Assembly (NCBI RefSeq): GCF_002205795.1
Contig: NZ_NIUY01000001.1
Span: forward strand, 806,001 to 870,000
Length of the DNA stretch: 64,000 nucleotides
Direction: 5' to 3'
From: Chryseobacterium sp. VAUSW3
GTDB taxonomy: Bacteria > Bacteroidota > Bacteroidia > Flavobacteriales > Weeksellaceae
The position numbers and the translations under genes are program-made. This document shows, in pieces, positions 8,586-17,992 of this stretch. Position 1 is the first letter of the stretch, and every line of letters starts with the position of its first letter. A model generated the notes under the pieces. It saw only the letters and a list, made by a program, of their open reading frames with translations. It was not told the DNA's origin and ran no database searches.

Positions 8586-9821
8586 TTAAAATGCGTTATA
8601 AGATAAACCTAAACCAAAGTAATAAGCTTTAGCTTTTGCCTGTCCGTAGAAATCCAGATAACTGTTGTTTACAGTCCTTGGAGTTTGGAAGTTGTATGCT
8701 CCGGATAAATCGATGCCCAAACCTTTCCATTTGTAGCCAATACCTCCTGTAATAACATTGGCATTGAAAGATGGTGTTTCCGGGATGAAGTTTTCATCGC
8801 TGTAAGGAGACTCATCATAATAATACCCCAATCTTGCAGCAAAATTATCGGTAACCATATATTGTGTTCCCACTCTCCAGCTTTGTGTGCTGTGGAAATT
8901 TTTAGGTGATACCAATTTTGTTGGATCATCAGGCTGATTCCCCACCGGTGCATTCTCGAAGTCTAAAGTTAGCTGTTGGTATCTATCCCAACCACTGTAG
9001 TTGAAATCCCCTGAAATCTGCCATTTCGGAGTAATTTTATAGGTAACCCCAAGCGTGTACTCATCAACCAGGGGTAAAATAGCTTTAAATTTATCCTGTC
9101 CGTTGGCATCTAATCCCAACAGAGGGTAAAGGCTCGACGACACATTAAAACTTGCAACACCTTCATCTGCTTTCATATCAACAGGTGATCGGTAGGCAAT
9201 ACTCACATCCAGTTTTTCGCTTGGTTTAAAATAGAAACCTAAGCCAAATCCTTTTCCTGTGGCCTGATCATCTTTAATGTTTAAAGTTCCTCCCAACTGT
9301 GAAACGGTTTTAGTCCAATCCACAGATCCTTTTGCATAGATAAAACTACCCCCTAAAGAAACCCATGGTGCGAGTTTGAAAGATACCATTGGCTGAAAAT
9401 AAAACGCTTTCAGTTCAATTTTCTGCACAATTTCGCGTCCTGCCCAATCGGTCGGCCATTCAACCGTACTTCCGAAAGGTGTCGCAAAGCTGAAACCAAC
9501 CGAAACCTCATCTACAATCTTATAAGCCACTGCCGCATAAATTGGTGTCCCCATAGGATTTTCGGTAGTGTAAGATTCAAGAGTCGAGGGATTTTGATAA
9601 GAAATGTCTGCGTTAATTCCAAATCCTCCCGCAGCAACACTCAGCTTGTTGGGAATAAAGGAAATACCTGCGGGGTTGAAAAACCCTACACTCGCATCTT
9701 CTGCGTGGGCACTTGTATGTGCCATAGCGAGTTGTTTCACGCCCTGTAATGCCACTCTAAAACCGCCCGCCTGCGCAAGAATCCCGGCTAAAAGTGCTGT
9801 TGTTACAACGATTTTTTTCAT
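8586..9821 (-). CDS. OmpP1/FadL-family outer-membrane transporter
   Basis: A 411-residue outer-membrane beta-barrel with a cleaved signal peptide ending near QAGG. The N-terminal hatch motif (HAEDASVGFFNPAGISF) contains the NPAG of FadL proteins, followed by alternating beta strands to a C-terminal aromatic strand (YYFGLGLSYNAF). FadL proteins admit hydrophobic compounds such as long-chain fatty acids. It is the first gene of a pair with the SGNH hydrolase lipoprotein. Confidence 0.9.
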   Translation of the reverse strand: MKKIVVTTALLAGILAQAGGFRVALQGVKQLAMAHTSAHAEDASVGFFNPAGISFIPNKLSVAAGGFGINADISYQNPSTLESYTTENPMGTPIYAAVAYKIVDEVSVGFSFATPFGSTVEWPTDWAGREIVQKIELKAFYFQPMVSFKLAPWVSLGGSFIYAKGSVDWTKTVSQLGGTLNIKDDQATGKGFGLGFYFKPSEKLDVSIAYRSPVDMKADEGVASFNVSSSLYPLLGLDANGQDKFKAILPLVDEYTLGVTYKITPKWQISGDFNYSGWDRYQQLTLDFENAPVGNQPDDPTKLVSPKNFHSTQSWRVGTQYMVTDNFAARLGYYYDESPYSDENFIPETPSFNANVITGGIGYKWKGLGIDLSGAYNFQTPRTVNNSYLDFYGQAKAKAYYFGLGLSYNAF

Positions 9822-10158
9822 AAATTCATTATTAATGTTCCAAATATAAAATTATTTTTTAAACAAATGTTAATTTATCATAAATTATTTTAAACAACTT
9901 CGGGCTTATGCCATCTGTTTAATTTTACTTTTACAATATTTTATTAAAAATGCCTGTAAAAACAGACTTTTCTGCTGAGAATTGATCTCGGCTTACAGCA
10001 TTTATTTAAATTAAATATTACCATGGAAACCATAACAATTACACATTTTTTGAATTATATGATTTACATAATAATATTAAAAATAATGCATTATTCATAA
10101 CAGATGTTGAATTTATATGAAAAATACTAATCCTTCCATGAAATTCTCAAAGGCATGG
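9822..10158. other. AT-rich intergenic stretch, no gene seen
   Basis: Between the divergent FadL-type and ricT genes. Very AT-rich, no open frame of useful length, no hairpin followed by a T tract, and no repeat in common with other gaps. It should hold the fadL-like promoter, which I could not place with confidence. Confidence 0.5.
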
Positions 10159-10187
10159 TTTGCACAAATAAATTTATACTAAATTTG
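10159..10187 (+). promoter_or_regulatory. Promoter of ricT-gldH-PBP1A
   Basis: TTTG at 10159-10162, exactly 17 nt, TAAATTTG at 10180-10187: a perfect match to the Bacteroidetes primary-sigma consensus. It lies 24 nt before the ATG at 10212 and shows that the in-frame ATG candidates further upstream are not the start. Confidence 0.85.
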
Positions 10188-10211
10188 CATGAATTTAATC
10201 AAAAAAACAAT

Positions 10212-11540
10212 ATGAGTTGTGGATGTAAAACATCCGGCGATTCGTCCCATTCATGCGGAACAAAATCTGCGAATGGCTGTGGAAGTGTAGATACCTGCGG
10301 AAATAGTTATAAACTTAGTGTTTTCGATTGGCTCTCGAATGTTAACAATCCATCAAAATCACAAACCGATTTTGTGGAAGTAAGATTCAAGAACGACCGT
10401 AAATTTTTTTATAAAAACGTACATCAATTACCGCTTCATATAGGAAGCGTTGTCACAGTAGAATCAAGTCCGGGTCACGATATAGGTGTAGTGAGCCTTA
10501 CCGGTGAATTGGTAAAAATTCAGATGAAAAAGAAACATGTTTCTGAAGATAACCCACTGAAAATCTATCGTTTGTCCAATCAAAAAGACATTGAGGTTTG
10601 GCACGAATCCAGAAGTAAAGAAGAAGCCGTGAAAATTCAGGCCAGAAAGATTTCTTACGCATTAAATCTGGATATGAAGATTACCGATGTAGAATTTCAG
10701 GGCGATGGTGCGAAAGTAACTTTTTACTATACTTCGGACAGCCGTGTCGATTTCCGGCAGCTGATCAAGGAATACGCCTCTGCTTTCCGTACGAAGATTG
10801 ACATGAAACAAATTGGGTTCCGTCAGGAAGCTGCAAAAGTTGGTGGTATCGGCTCTTGTGGGCGCGAATTATGCTGCTCGACCTGGCTTACAGATTTCCG
10901 TTCGGTGAACACCAATGCTGCACGTTATCAGCAGTTAAGCATTAATCCTCAAAAATTAGCGGGTCAATGTGGTAAACTGAAATGTTGCCTCAATTATGAG
11001 CTCGACAGTTATCTGGATGCGCTCAGCGACTTCCCTTCGTCTTCAACAACGATTGATACAGTGAACGGAAAAGCTTTCTGTATTAAAATCGACGTTTTCA
11101 AAAAAAGAATGTGGTTTGCGTATGTAGACCGGTCTATGGCGTGGTATGATCTGGATGTACAGGACGTAAAGAAACTTATTTCGCAAAATAAAAAAGGCGA
11201 GAAAGCACCGCCACTGGAAGAACTTCGCAACCAGCACGATATTCCGGTAAAATCAGTCGATCTGATTCAGGAAAATAATATGGACCGTTTCGAGAAGAAA
11301 AATCGAAACTCCGGTAAAAACCAAAACAGGAAAAAACCGAACGGTCCGAAAAATAATCCTAATCAAAAAACTGAGCAGAAGGCCACTGGCACGCCTCAAC
11401 GCAAAAACACACCTGAGAAAAAACCTCAGAATGCAAAGCCACAGGCTCAACCACAAAATGCGAAACCACAAAACCAGCAGAACCAGCAGCCGAAAAAATT
11501 TAAAAAGAAGCCTCAGCCTAAACGTGATGATAATGCATAA
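10212..11540 (+). CDS. ricT: RicT/YaaT-type PSP1-domain protein
   Basis: A 442-residue homologue of B. subtilis YaaT/RicT, part of an iron-sulfur RicAFT complex; in Bacteroidetes its job is not established. The N-terminus is Cys-rich (MSCGCKTSG, SCGTKS). The PSP1 core follows, with the cysteine clusters GSCGRELCCSTW and GQCGKLKCCLNYE. About 90 C-terminal residues are basic and low complexity (N, Q, K, P rich). The start is set by the consensus promoter. Its last 8 nt overlap the gldH start. The ricT-gldH-PBP order is common in the phylum. Confidence 0.9.
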   Translation: MSCGCKTSGDSSHSCGTKSANGCGSVDTCGNSYKLSVFDWLSNVNNPSKSQTDFVEVRFKNDRKFFYKNVHQLPLHIGSVVTVESSPGHDIGVVSLTGELVKIQMKKKHVSEDNPLKIYRLSNQKDIEVWHESRSKEEAVKIQARKISYALNLDMKITDVEFQGDGAKVTFYYTSDSRVDFRQLIKEYASAFRTKIDMKQIGFRQEAAKVGGIGSCGRELCCSTWLTDFRSVNTNAARYQQLSINPQKLAGQCGKLKCCLNYELDSYLDALSDFPSSSTTIDTVNGKAFCIKIDVFKKRMWFAYVDRSMAWYDLDVQDVKKLISQNKKGEKAPPLEELRNQHDIPVKSVDLIQENNMDRFEKKNRNSGKNQNRKKPNGPKNNPNQKTEQKATGTPQRKNTPEKKPQNAKPQAQPQNAKPQNQQNQQPKKFKKKPQPKRDDNA

Positions 11541-11997
11541 GATATTGGGTGTTTTTTCCGTTTTGCTAATGTTTACAGGATGTTCAGATAATTCCGAAAC
11601 GGTGGATATGAAAAACCTCAACGGAATCTGGCCCAAAAAAGCCGAACAGAAATTCGATTTTGTAATTGCGGATGCAGAAGATCCAAAAAATATTATATTT
11701 GTTGTAAGGAACAATAATGATTATCCCTACAGCAACATTCGCTTTATCGTAAATTTTATGGAGGCTGGTGCCAAAAACAAAACTACAGACACACTGAATT
11801 ATGTTTTGGCGAAACCCAATGGCGAGTGGCTGGGGAAAGGATTTGGTGATACCAAAGAAACACTGTTTCAGTATAAAGTAAATTATAAATTTCCGAAAAA
11901 CGGCGGTTACTCCATCGGTATAATCCAGGCAATGAGAACAGACAGTTTGAAGGGTATTGAAGATATTGGTGTAAAAATAGAAACGGCAAAACCGTAA
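11533..11997 (+). CDS. gldH: Gliding motility lipoprotein GldH
   Basis: A 154-residue lipoprotein, signal peptide with Cys17 in LMFTGC. Residues NNNDYPYSNIRFIVNF, WLGKGFGDTKETLFQYK and the C-terminal GIIQAMR region fit GldH, needed for gliding and associated with type IX secretion in Flavobacterium. The ATG at 11533 gives a proper signal peptide (an in-frame ATG at 11527 is possible) and lies inside the end of ricT, so translation is probably coupled. The PBP1A gene starts 8 nt after its stop. Confidence 0.85.
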   Translation: MHKILGVFSVLLMFTGCSDNSETVDMKNLNGIWPKKAEQKFDFVIADAEDPKNIIFVVRNNNDYPYSNIRFIVNFMEAGAKNKTTDTLNYVLAKPNGEWLGKGFGDTKETLFQYKVNYKFPKNGGYSIGIIQAMRTDSLKGIEDIGVKIETAKP

Positions 11998-12005
11998 CAT
12001 CATTT

Positions 12006-14387
12006 ATGGAAAACAAAAAAAACCAGGGAAGCAAACCAAAGCAGACTTTTCCGCTTCCTCCAAAAAAACAAAGGGACACTGGCTGGAAGAAGTGGGTGAA
12101 ATTCGTTTGGATGGCACTAATTGCTGTAATTTTAGGAATTGCAGCGGTATTTTTTGCAACCTCACAGGGATTTCTGGGCAGCATGCCGGATGTGAAGGAA
12201 CTCGAAAATCCTGACATCTATGTAGCTTCCGAAATTTATTCCTCCGATGGTAAATTACTGGGCAAATTCGAAAAAGAAAAAACCCAGCCCGTAACTTATA
12301 AAGATCTTCCGCCTCATCTTATTTATGCACTTCAGGCTAAAGAGGACGAACGATTCAAAGAACACTCAGGTATTGATTTACAGTCTGTTGCAAGGGCTGT
12401 TGTATACGGAGGACAGCGTGGTGGTGGGTCTACAATCACCCAGCAGCTGGCAAAACTGCTTTTTACCGACAGGGTTTCGCAAAATAAAATTCAGAGAGCA
12501 TTTCAGAAGCTTAAAGAGTGGGTTGTTGCGGTAAGTCTGGAGAAAAGATACACCAAAGAGGAAATCATTACGCTGTATTTCAACAAGTTCGACTTCCTTT
12601 ATAATGCCAACGGAATCGAAATGGCTTCAAGAATTTATTTCAACAAACCTACTTCCAAACTTACGCTTCCCGAAGCAGCAATGTTCGTCGCCATGCTCGA
12701 GAATCCGGTGAAAAATAATCCGATGCGAAATGAGAAGCGGGCAAAAGCCAGAAGAGATGTCGTTCTGGATCAGATGGTGAAAACCGGCTACATCGATCAG
12801 CAAACTTACCAGAAAGCGGTAGATACTCCAATCGTTTTAGATTACCATCCGGTAAAATCTATCGACGAAGGATATTCCGCCTATTACAAATTCTATCTTA
12901 GAAAAGAAATTGAAGGTTACTTAAAAGACTACGAAAAGCAAACCGGAAAAACATTAAACCTTTTCAAAGACGGATTGAAAATTTATGTCACTCTGGATTC
13001 TAAAATGCAGATTTATGCAGAAGAGGCGATTAAAGAACACCTTACCGATCTTCAGCAAAGATTTGATGCAGAACAGCGCGGACGTAAACAGAGACCATTC
13101 TATTTCCTTGATGATAAGCAGATTGAAGGAATCATGGTGCAGGCCATGAAGAGAACCGGCAGATATAAACAGCTGAAAAACGCTGGTGTTCCGGAAGATT
13201 CTATCATGATGGATTTCAAAAAACCAATCAAGACTTCAAGATTTACCTGGAATGGTGAAGAAGAAGTTGAAATGTCGCCTTGGGATTCCATCCGTTATCA
13301 CAAACAGATTGCTCAGGCAGGATTAATGTCTATGGTTCCCGGAACCGGCGAAATTAAAGCCTGGGTTGGAGGGATCAACTGGCAGCACTTCCAATACGAT
13401 CATATTAAGCAGGGGAAACGTCAGGTTGGCTCAACCTTCAAACCCTTCGTTTACGCCACTGCGATTATGAAATTGGGTATGACGCCCTGTTCTACCGTTT
13501 CCAACGCTACCTATACAAAAGGAACCTGGACAGTGGAAGGATCCGGCGGAATGCTCACTCTGAAAGACGCACTTGCCCACTCGAAAAACCCAGTGGCAGT
13601 AAGACTTATTGAAATGACGAGCCCTAAAAGCGTAATTCAAACCGCAAGAGATTTAGGAGTTACCGAAGAAATCCCGAACGAATACGCAGTAGCGCTGGGA
13701 TCTTCCGACATTACCATTTATGAAATGCTTGGTGCCTACAGTACTTTTGCCAACTACGGAAATTACATAAAACCTGAAATGATCTGGCGTATAGAAGACG
13801 CAAACGGCAGGGTAATTAAGGAAGTAAAACCCCTTCTGAAGGAAGTAATGAACGAACTCTATGCCTATACCATGATCGATCTGATGAAAGGGGTTGCTGA
13901 ATATGGTACCGCATCCGGCGAACTTGGAAGAAGAGGCGTGCAGAAAGGAATTGAAATTGCTGCAAAAACCGGAACCACCCAAAACAATTCCGACGGTTGG
14001 TTTATGGGAATTACGCCAAATCTCGCCACCGGAGTTTGGGTTGGCTGGGAAGATCGTGCAACGCACTTCCGCGGAACCGGCGAAGGTCAGGGTGCTAAAA
14101 TGGCCCTCCCGATCTGGGCAATATTTATGAAAAAAGTTTGGGCTGATAAAGATCTTGGCGTTACGGTAGAAGATAAATTCATTAAACCTTCAAACTGGAC
14201 CGGAAGCTGCTCTGATCTTCAGGGATTAGGCGGATACGGTGATGAAGGCGGGCTTCAGACCATGGAAGAGCTTAAGAATCCTAAAATTGAAGATCCTGCA
14301 GCCGCTCCAAAAAAATCTAACGGCAGAAAAGAAGAAAACGTCAACGAAACCATCAATACCGGCGACGAGATCGACTTCAATAAATAA
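12006..14387 (+). CDS. Penicillin-binding protein 1A, bifunctional
   Basis: A 793-residue peptidoglycan synthase anchored by one N-terminal membrane segment (about residues 30-55). The GT51 glycosyltransferase domain has EDERFKEHSGID with the catalytic Glu, and GGSTITQQLAK. The transpeptidase domain has SxxK as STFK, SxN as SKN and KTG as KTGTTQ. A short basic N-terminus and an Asn/Glu-rich tail bracket the domains. It is the third gene of ricT-gldH-PBP1A and is followed by a strong terminator. Confidence 0.95.
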   Translation: MENKKNQGSKPKQTFPLPPKKQRDTGWKKWVKFVWMALIAVILGIAAVFFATSQGFLGSMPDVKELENPDIYVASEIYSSDGKLLGKFEKEKTQPVTYKDLPPHLIYALQAKEDERFKEHSGIDLQSVARAVVYGGQRGGGSTITQQLAKLLFTDRVSQNKIQRAFQKLKEWVVAVSLEKRYTKEEIITLYFNKFDFLYNANGIEMASRIYFNKPTSKLTLPEAAMFVAMLENPVKNNPMRNEKRAKARRDVVLDQMVKTGYIDQQTYQKAVDTPIVLDYHPVKSIDEGYSAYYKFYLRKEIEGYLKDYEKQTGKTLNLFKDGLKIYVTLDSKMQIYAEEAIKEHLTDLQQRFDAEQRGRKQRPFYFLDDKQIEGIMVQAMKRTGRYKQLKNAGVPEDSIMMDFKKPIKTSRFTWNGEEEVEMSPWDSIRYHKQIAQAGLMSMVPGTGEIKAWVGGINWQHFQYDHIKQGKRQVGSTFKPFVYATAIMKLGMTPCSTVSNATYTKGTWTVEGSGGMLTLKDALAHSKNPVAVRLIEMTSPKSVIQTARDLGVTEEIPNEYAVALGSSDITIYEMLGAYSTFANYGNYIKPEMIWRIEDANGRVIKEVKPLLKEVMNELYAYTMIDLMKGVAEYGTASGELGRRGVQKGIEIAAKTGTTQNNSDGWFMGITPNLATGVWVGWEDRATHFRGTGEGQGAKMALPIWAIFMKKVWADKDLGVTVEDKFIKPSNWTGSCSDLQGLGGYGDEGGLQTMEELKNPKIEDPAAAPKKSNGRKEENVNETINTGDEIDFNK

Positions 14388-14408
14388 TATTGCTCAATTA
14401 AACCATAT

Positions 14409-14446
14409 AAACATCCTTTCAATTTTTTTGGAAGGATGTTTTTTTT
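14409..14446 (+). terminator. Terminator of the ricT-gldH-PBP1A operon
   Basis: Stem AAACATCCTT paired with AAGGATGTTT around a T-rich loop, followed by eight T residues, 22 nt after the PBP1A stop. Confidence 0.8.
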
Positions 14447-14461
14447 AGCGAACTTTGAAAG

Positions 14462-16006
14462 ATGAATTTAAATAAAATTACACAACAATATTACTCCCTT
14501 TTCCCCGCAGATTTATCGGGCAATACCATGCAGCGACAAACACCGGGAGTACTTCTGGCAGCAGTAGAAATCGAAAAGTTTCAAACTCCAAAACTCATTC
14601 TCTATAATGAAAAGCTCGCAGAAGAAATCGGGTTGGGAAAACTTGAAGATGAACACGATGCCATGTTTCTGAATGCCTCGGATGTTCCTCAACACCTTCA
14701 AACTTACGCCACCGCTTATGCCGGCCATCAGTTCGGTAATTGGGCCGGGCAACTCGGTGATGGCAGGGCAATTTTTGCAGGTGAAATCGCAAATAAAAAC
14801 GGCAAAAAAACAGAACTCCAATGGAAAGGCGCAGGCGCTACTCCCTACTCCCGACATGCGGACGGCCGCGCGGTGCTCCGGTCCACAGTCCGCGAATATC
14901 TGATGAGTGAGGCCATGTACCATCTCGGCATTCCTACGACAAGAGCTTTGTCGCTGTCTTTTTCCGGCGAAAATGTCCTTCGTGACATGATGTACGACGG
15001 GAATCCGGAATACGAAAAAGGCGCCGTGATGATGAGAACAGCCGAAAGTTTTCTGCGTTTTGGGCATTTCGAACTGCTTTCTGCTCAGAAGGAAACCGAA
15101 ATTTTAAAAAAACTGACCGATTTTACCATACAAAACTACTTTCGTGAAACTGATTCTAAAAGTTCCGCAAAATACGCGGAGTTCTTTGCAGAAGTTTCAG
15201 ACAGAACTTCAGACCTTATCGTGGAATGGTATCGCGTGGGATTTGTTCACGGGGTGATGAATACCGATAATATGTCGGTATTAGGTTTAACAATCGATTA
15301 CGGACCCTTTTCTTTTCTGGATGAATACAGCTTAAATTTTACTTCAAACACCACCGATTTGCCGGGCCGTAGATATGCTTTCGGAAATCAGGCTAAAATT
15401 GCCCAATGGAACCTCTGGCAACTCGCGAACGCACTATTTCCTTTAATTAAAGACGAAAAAATTCTGGAGAAAATTCTGAATGATTTCAGTACAGATTTCT
15501 GGCGAAAACATGATAAAATGATGGCCGCAAAATTTGGCTTCAATGAAGTACTGAAAAATGATGATCAGTTCTTTACAGATGCGCAGAAAATCTTGGAAGA
15601 TCTAAAAATAGATTACACGCTGTTTTTCAATAAATTAGAAACCTTAAAAGAAGACACAGACTTGAAATCTCATTTCTGTCATATTTTCTACCATAACCTA
15701 ACCGATGAGCAGTTTTCAGCATTTGAGAAATTCACCGAATCTTATTTTGAAAGGTTAAAATTAAATACCATTTCAGAAACCGAATCAAAGCAACTAATGC
15801 AGCAGAACAACCCGAAATTTGTTCTCAGAAACTATCTTCTGTTTGAATGTATCAATGAAATTAACAGCGGTAAAAGAGATTTGCTGAATAAACTTCTTAC
15901 GGCGCTCGAAAATCCTTATACAGAAATTTATCCTGAATTTTCGCAAAAACGGCCTTCACTGTATGACGGACAGACAGGAAGTTCCACGCTTTCGTGCAGT
16001 TCTTAA
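14462..16006 (+). CDS. selO: SelO/YdiU protein adenylyltransferase
   Basis: Pseudokinase-fold enzyme that transfers AMP from ATP to Ser/Thr/Tyr of target proteins, tied to redox stress in other bacteria. The 514-residue protein shows GQLGDGRAIFAGE, WKGAGATPYSRHADGRAVLRS, EYLMSEAMYHLGIPTTRAL and the catalytic GVMNTDNMSVLG with IDYGPFSF. The C-terminus is SCSS: the antepenultimate Cys takes the place of the selenocysteine of mammalian SelO. Starts at the ATG 15 nt after the terminator. Confidence 0.95.
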   Translation: MNLNKITQQYYSLFPADLSGNTMQRQTPGVLLAAVEIEKFQTPKLILYNEKLAEEIGLGKLEDEHDAMFLNASDVPQHLQTYATAYAGHQFGNWAGQLGDGRAIFAGEIANKNGKKTELQWKGAGATPYSRHADGRAVLRSTVREYLMSEAMYHLGIPTTRALSLSFSGENVLRDMMYDGNPEYEKGAVMMRTAESFLRFGHFELLSAQKETEILKKLTDFTIQNYFRETDSKSSAKYAEFFAEVSDRTSDLIVEWYRVGFVHGVMNTDNMSVLGLTIDYGPFSFLDEYSLNFTSNTTDLPGRRYAFGNQAKIAQWNLWQLANALFPLIKDEKILEKILNDFSTDFWRKHDKMMAAKFGFNEVLKNDDQFFTDAQKILEDLKIDYTLFFNKLETLKEDTDLKSHFCHIFYHNLTDEQFSAFEKFTESYFERLKLNTISETESKQLMQQNNPKFVLRNYLLFECINEINSGKRDLLNKLLTALENPYTEIYPEFSQKRPSLYDGQTGSSTLSCSS

Positions 16007-16013
16007 ATTTTAT

Positions 16014-16021
16014 TACTTTTG
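16014..16021 (+). promoter_or_regulatory. Promoter -7 element before the polytopic membrane protein
   Basis: TACTTTTG matches TAnnTTTG. It overlaps the first in-frame TTG codon (16019), which argues that translation starts further downstream. Confidence 0.45.
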
Positions 16022-16036
16022 CCGAAATTTTTCACC

Positions 16037-17311
16037 TTGGTATTTAAACAAAAATTTACAGATTTTCCTAAAACTGTTTTCCCTGCAACAAAATTCGAAA
16101 TTTTATTATTTCTGATTTTTCTTACCGTTTATGGGATTTTGGGGTCATTTATCGCCCTTAATTACCGAATAATTTTTGATGACAGAATTCCGTGGGATGC
16201 CTATTTCAGCTTTGATAACCGCGCTATTGTAATGACCGGCGGCGGCTTTGAGAGACATCCGCTTGCCAATTATTATTTTGACTGGCTTCGCAAGTTTGCC
16301 TATCTTTTTTCAGGTGGAAAAAAAGATGAAACTTTCCGTCTGGTTTTGGCCTGGTGCAGCAACTTTGCGATAAGTTTAAGTTTAATCCAGATTTACAAAT
16401 ATTTAAAAAATATCATTGCGTTACCAAAGAAAATCAGTGTGCTGATTGTCTTCTTCTTTGCCTTTTTTACGACCAATATTTTACTTTCCTTCACCCCGGA
16501 AACCTACACTTACACTTTGTTTTTCCTGGTACTTTTTAATTACTATGCCGCATTAAAACTAAAAAAAGAGCAGCAAATACCTGTGGCGGCGCTTACTTTG
16601 GCGGTCGTTTCGGTAGGCGGTTTAACGGTTACCAATGCCGTAAAAATTTATATCCCGCTACTTTTTGAAAACAAAATATTCCGTAGCTGGAAAAAGTTCG
16701 GACATGCATTCCTGAGCGTTTTTATTTCCGTTGCTGTTTTTGCCCTTTTATTTCTCAACCGGTTGAATTTTAATTATATGAATTTCTTCAATAAATCCGG
16801 TGAGCAGTTAGAAAAATTTTCAAAACCCAAAGTTACACCCATCTGGGATATGATATCATCGTGGTTTTTTGGTGGGAACATGCTTTTTCCGGGATTCGTG
16901 CTGCGCGATTATCACAACAAAAAAGGATTTGAATACAAAGCGCTTTTCATGGATGTTTATGCGTCATGGATTCCTTATATTTTTGTTGCTGCAGTACTGC
17001 TTTTGATTTTATGGAGTTATGTGAAAAACTTCAGAAACAGGTTTGTCCAGATTTTGATGATTTCGTTTTTCGCGGATATTATCATTCATTGCATTCTGAA
17101 ATTCGGCCTTCACACTTCGTACATTTATGGCGGCCATTTCGTTTTTGTAGTTCCGTTGCTCATCGGCTGGCTTTTTTATTCCTACCGGAATTCGCCAAAA
17201 ATACTTTCGTTTATTTACGCTTCGGTCTGGTTTTTATTTTCCTATTTAATACTGAACAATACGTTGAGAATGCAGGAATTCTTCGATTTCCTTAATACAT
17301 ATTACCAATAA
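16037..17311 (+). CDS. Polytopic membrane protein, DUF6080-like
   Basis: About 424 residues with some ten hydrophobic segments separated by short polar loops. The pattern of a large periplasmic loop after the first segment (FDDRIPWDAYF, GGFERHPLANYY) resembles membrane glycosyltransferases of the GT-C type and the DUF6080 group (from memory), but no catalytic motif is certain. No ATG exists near the 5' end. I chose TTG at 16037; TTG at 16019 is in frame but lies within a promoter-like element. It follows selO by 30 nt. Confidence 0.7.
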   Translation: MVFKQKFTDFPKTVFPATKFEILLFLIFLTVYGILGSFIALNYRIIFDDRIPWDAYFSFDNRAIVMTGGGFERHPLANYYFDWLRKFAYLFSGGKKDETFRLVLAWCSNFAISLSLIQIYKYLKNIIALPKKISVLIVFFFAFFTTNILLSFTPETYTYTLFFLVLFNYYAALKLKKEQQIPVAALTLAVVSVGGLTVTNAVKIYIPLLFENKIFRSWKKFGHAFLSVFISVAVFALLFLNRLNFNYMNFFNKSGEQLEKFSKPKVTPIWDMISSWFFGGNMLFPGFVLRDYHNKKGFEYKALFMDVYASWIPYIFVAAVLLLILWSYVKNFRNRFVQILMISFFADIIIHCILKFGLHTSYIYGGHFVFVVPLLIGWLFYSYRNSPKILSFIYASVWFLFSYLILNNTLRMQEFFDFLNTYYQ

Positions 17312-17314
17312 AAA

Positions 17315-17338
17315 GAACGCATTCCAAAGGATGCGTTC
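17315..17338 (-). terminator. Terminator of sodC
   Basis: Stem GAACGCAT-CC around AAA with one bulge; on the minus strand it is followed by TTTTTATT. It begins about 25 nt after the sodC stop and touches the end of the convergent membrane-protein gene. Confidence 0.7.
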
Positions 17339-17362
17339 CGTGTCTGTATCAGGAAATAGCTG

Positions 17363-17866
17363 CTATTTAATTTCTACGCAACCTACTCTACCGCCCGCAT
17401 TTCCTGTTGGCTGGGTTTTAAAATCATCAGGTCCTGCGTGAATGATCAGTGTTTTACCCACTATGTTTTTTGTTTCATCAGTACAGCCAATACACCACTT
17501 ATCTGTGCTGAACTGTAATCTTGCTGTTCCACTTTTATCGGCATTCAGGTTTCCGATGTCGCCTTTGTGATACTCATCATGCCCCCATTTTCCGTGAGAT
17601 TCGGTAGTGGGATTCCAGTGTCCGCCGGCAGAACTGGCATCGGTTGCAGAACAGTCTCCTTTTTCATGAAGGTGAACTGCGTGAATCCCCGGTGTCAGCT
17701 TGTAAACATTCAAATCCAGTGCAACATTTTTACCGGTTTGGGTAAATTTTGCCGTTCCCTGTGTTTCTGTTCCGCTTTTGGAATTTATTACGTAATTTTT
17801 TGTGGTTGAGCACGATACAGCCAAAACTGCGCTGCAGGCGAGGATCGAAAATTTAGCGATTTTCAT
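17363..17866 (-). CDS. sodC: Cu/Zn superoxide dismutase lipoprotein
   Basis: Exported dismutase of superoxide, anchored as a lipoprotein (Cys19 in LAVSC). All metal ligands can be placed: Cu by His65, His67, the bridging His83 and His143; Zn by His83, His91, His100 and Asp103. Arg160 is the substrate-guiding Arg, and Cys72/Cys163 would form the structural disulfide. An extra WCIGC (Cys125, Cys128) sits in a loop. At 167 residues length is normal. It is transcribed away from the TonB-receptor gene, and the shared region holds ACCTTT boxes. Confidence 0.95.
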   Translation of the reverse strand: MKIAKFSILACSAVLAVSCSTTKNYVINSKSGTETQGTAKFTQTGKNVALDLNVYKLTPGIHAVHLHEKGDCSATDASSAGGHWNPTTESHGKWGHDEYHKGDIGNLNADKSGTARLQFSTDKWCIGCTDETKNIVGKTLIIHAGPDDFKTQPTGNAGGRVGCVEIK

Positions 17867-17895
17867 AACTTTTTATTTTAGTGTTTAGATTTCAT

Positions 17896-17959
17896 AAAGG
17901 TAAGCATAATTTCAGGTAGAAGATAAGGTGCCTTTCAGCTGCATAATTTGACCTTTCGG
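17896..17959. promoter_or_regulatory. ACCTTT boxes between sodC and the TonB receptor
   Basis: Two forward 9-mers, GCCTTTCAG at 17930 and ACCTTTCGG at 17951, lie exactly 21 bp apart, two DNA turns. A third box, ACCTTTATG, lies on the minus strand at 17893-17901. Related boxes precede the TPR-like gene and the LytS kinase gene. Direct repeats on one face of the helix fit a LytTR-type binding site; this is inference. Confidence 0.45.
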
Positions 17960-17992
17960 GTATAAAAATTTTCAGCAAAATTCGTTCCGCAA

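Noticed and set aside
10155-10211. N-terminal extension of RicT from 10155
   Set aside because: It would run through a perfect promoter (10159-10187).
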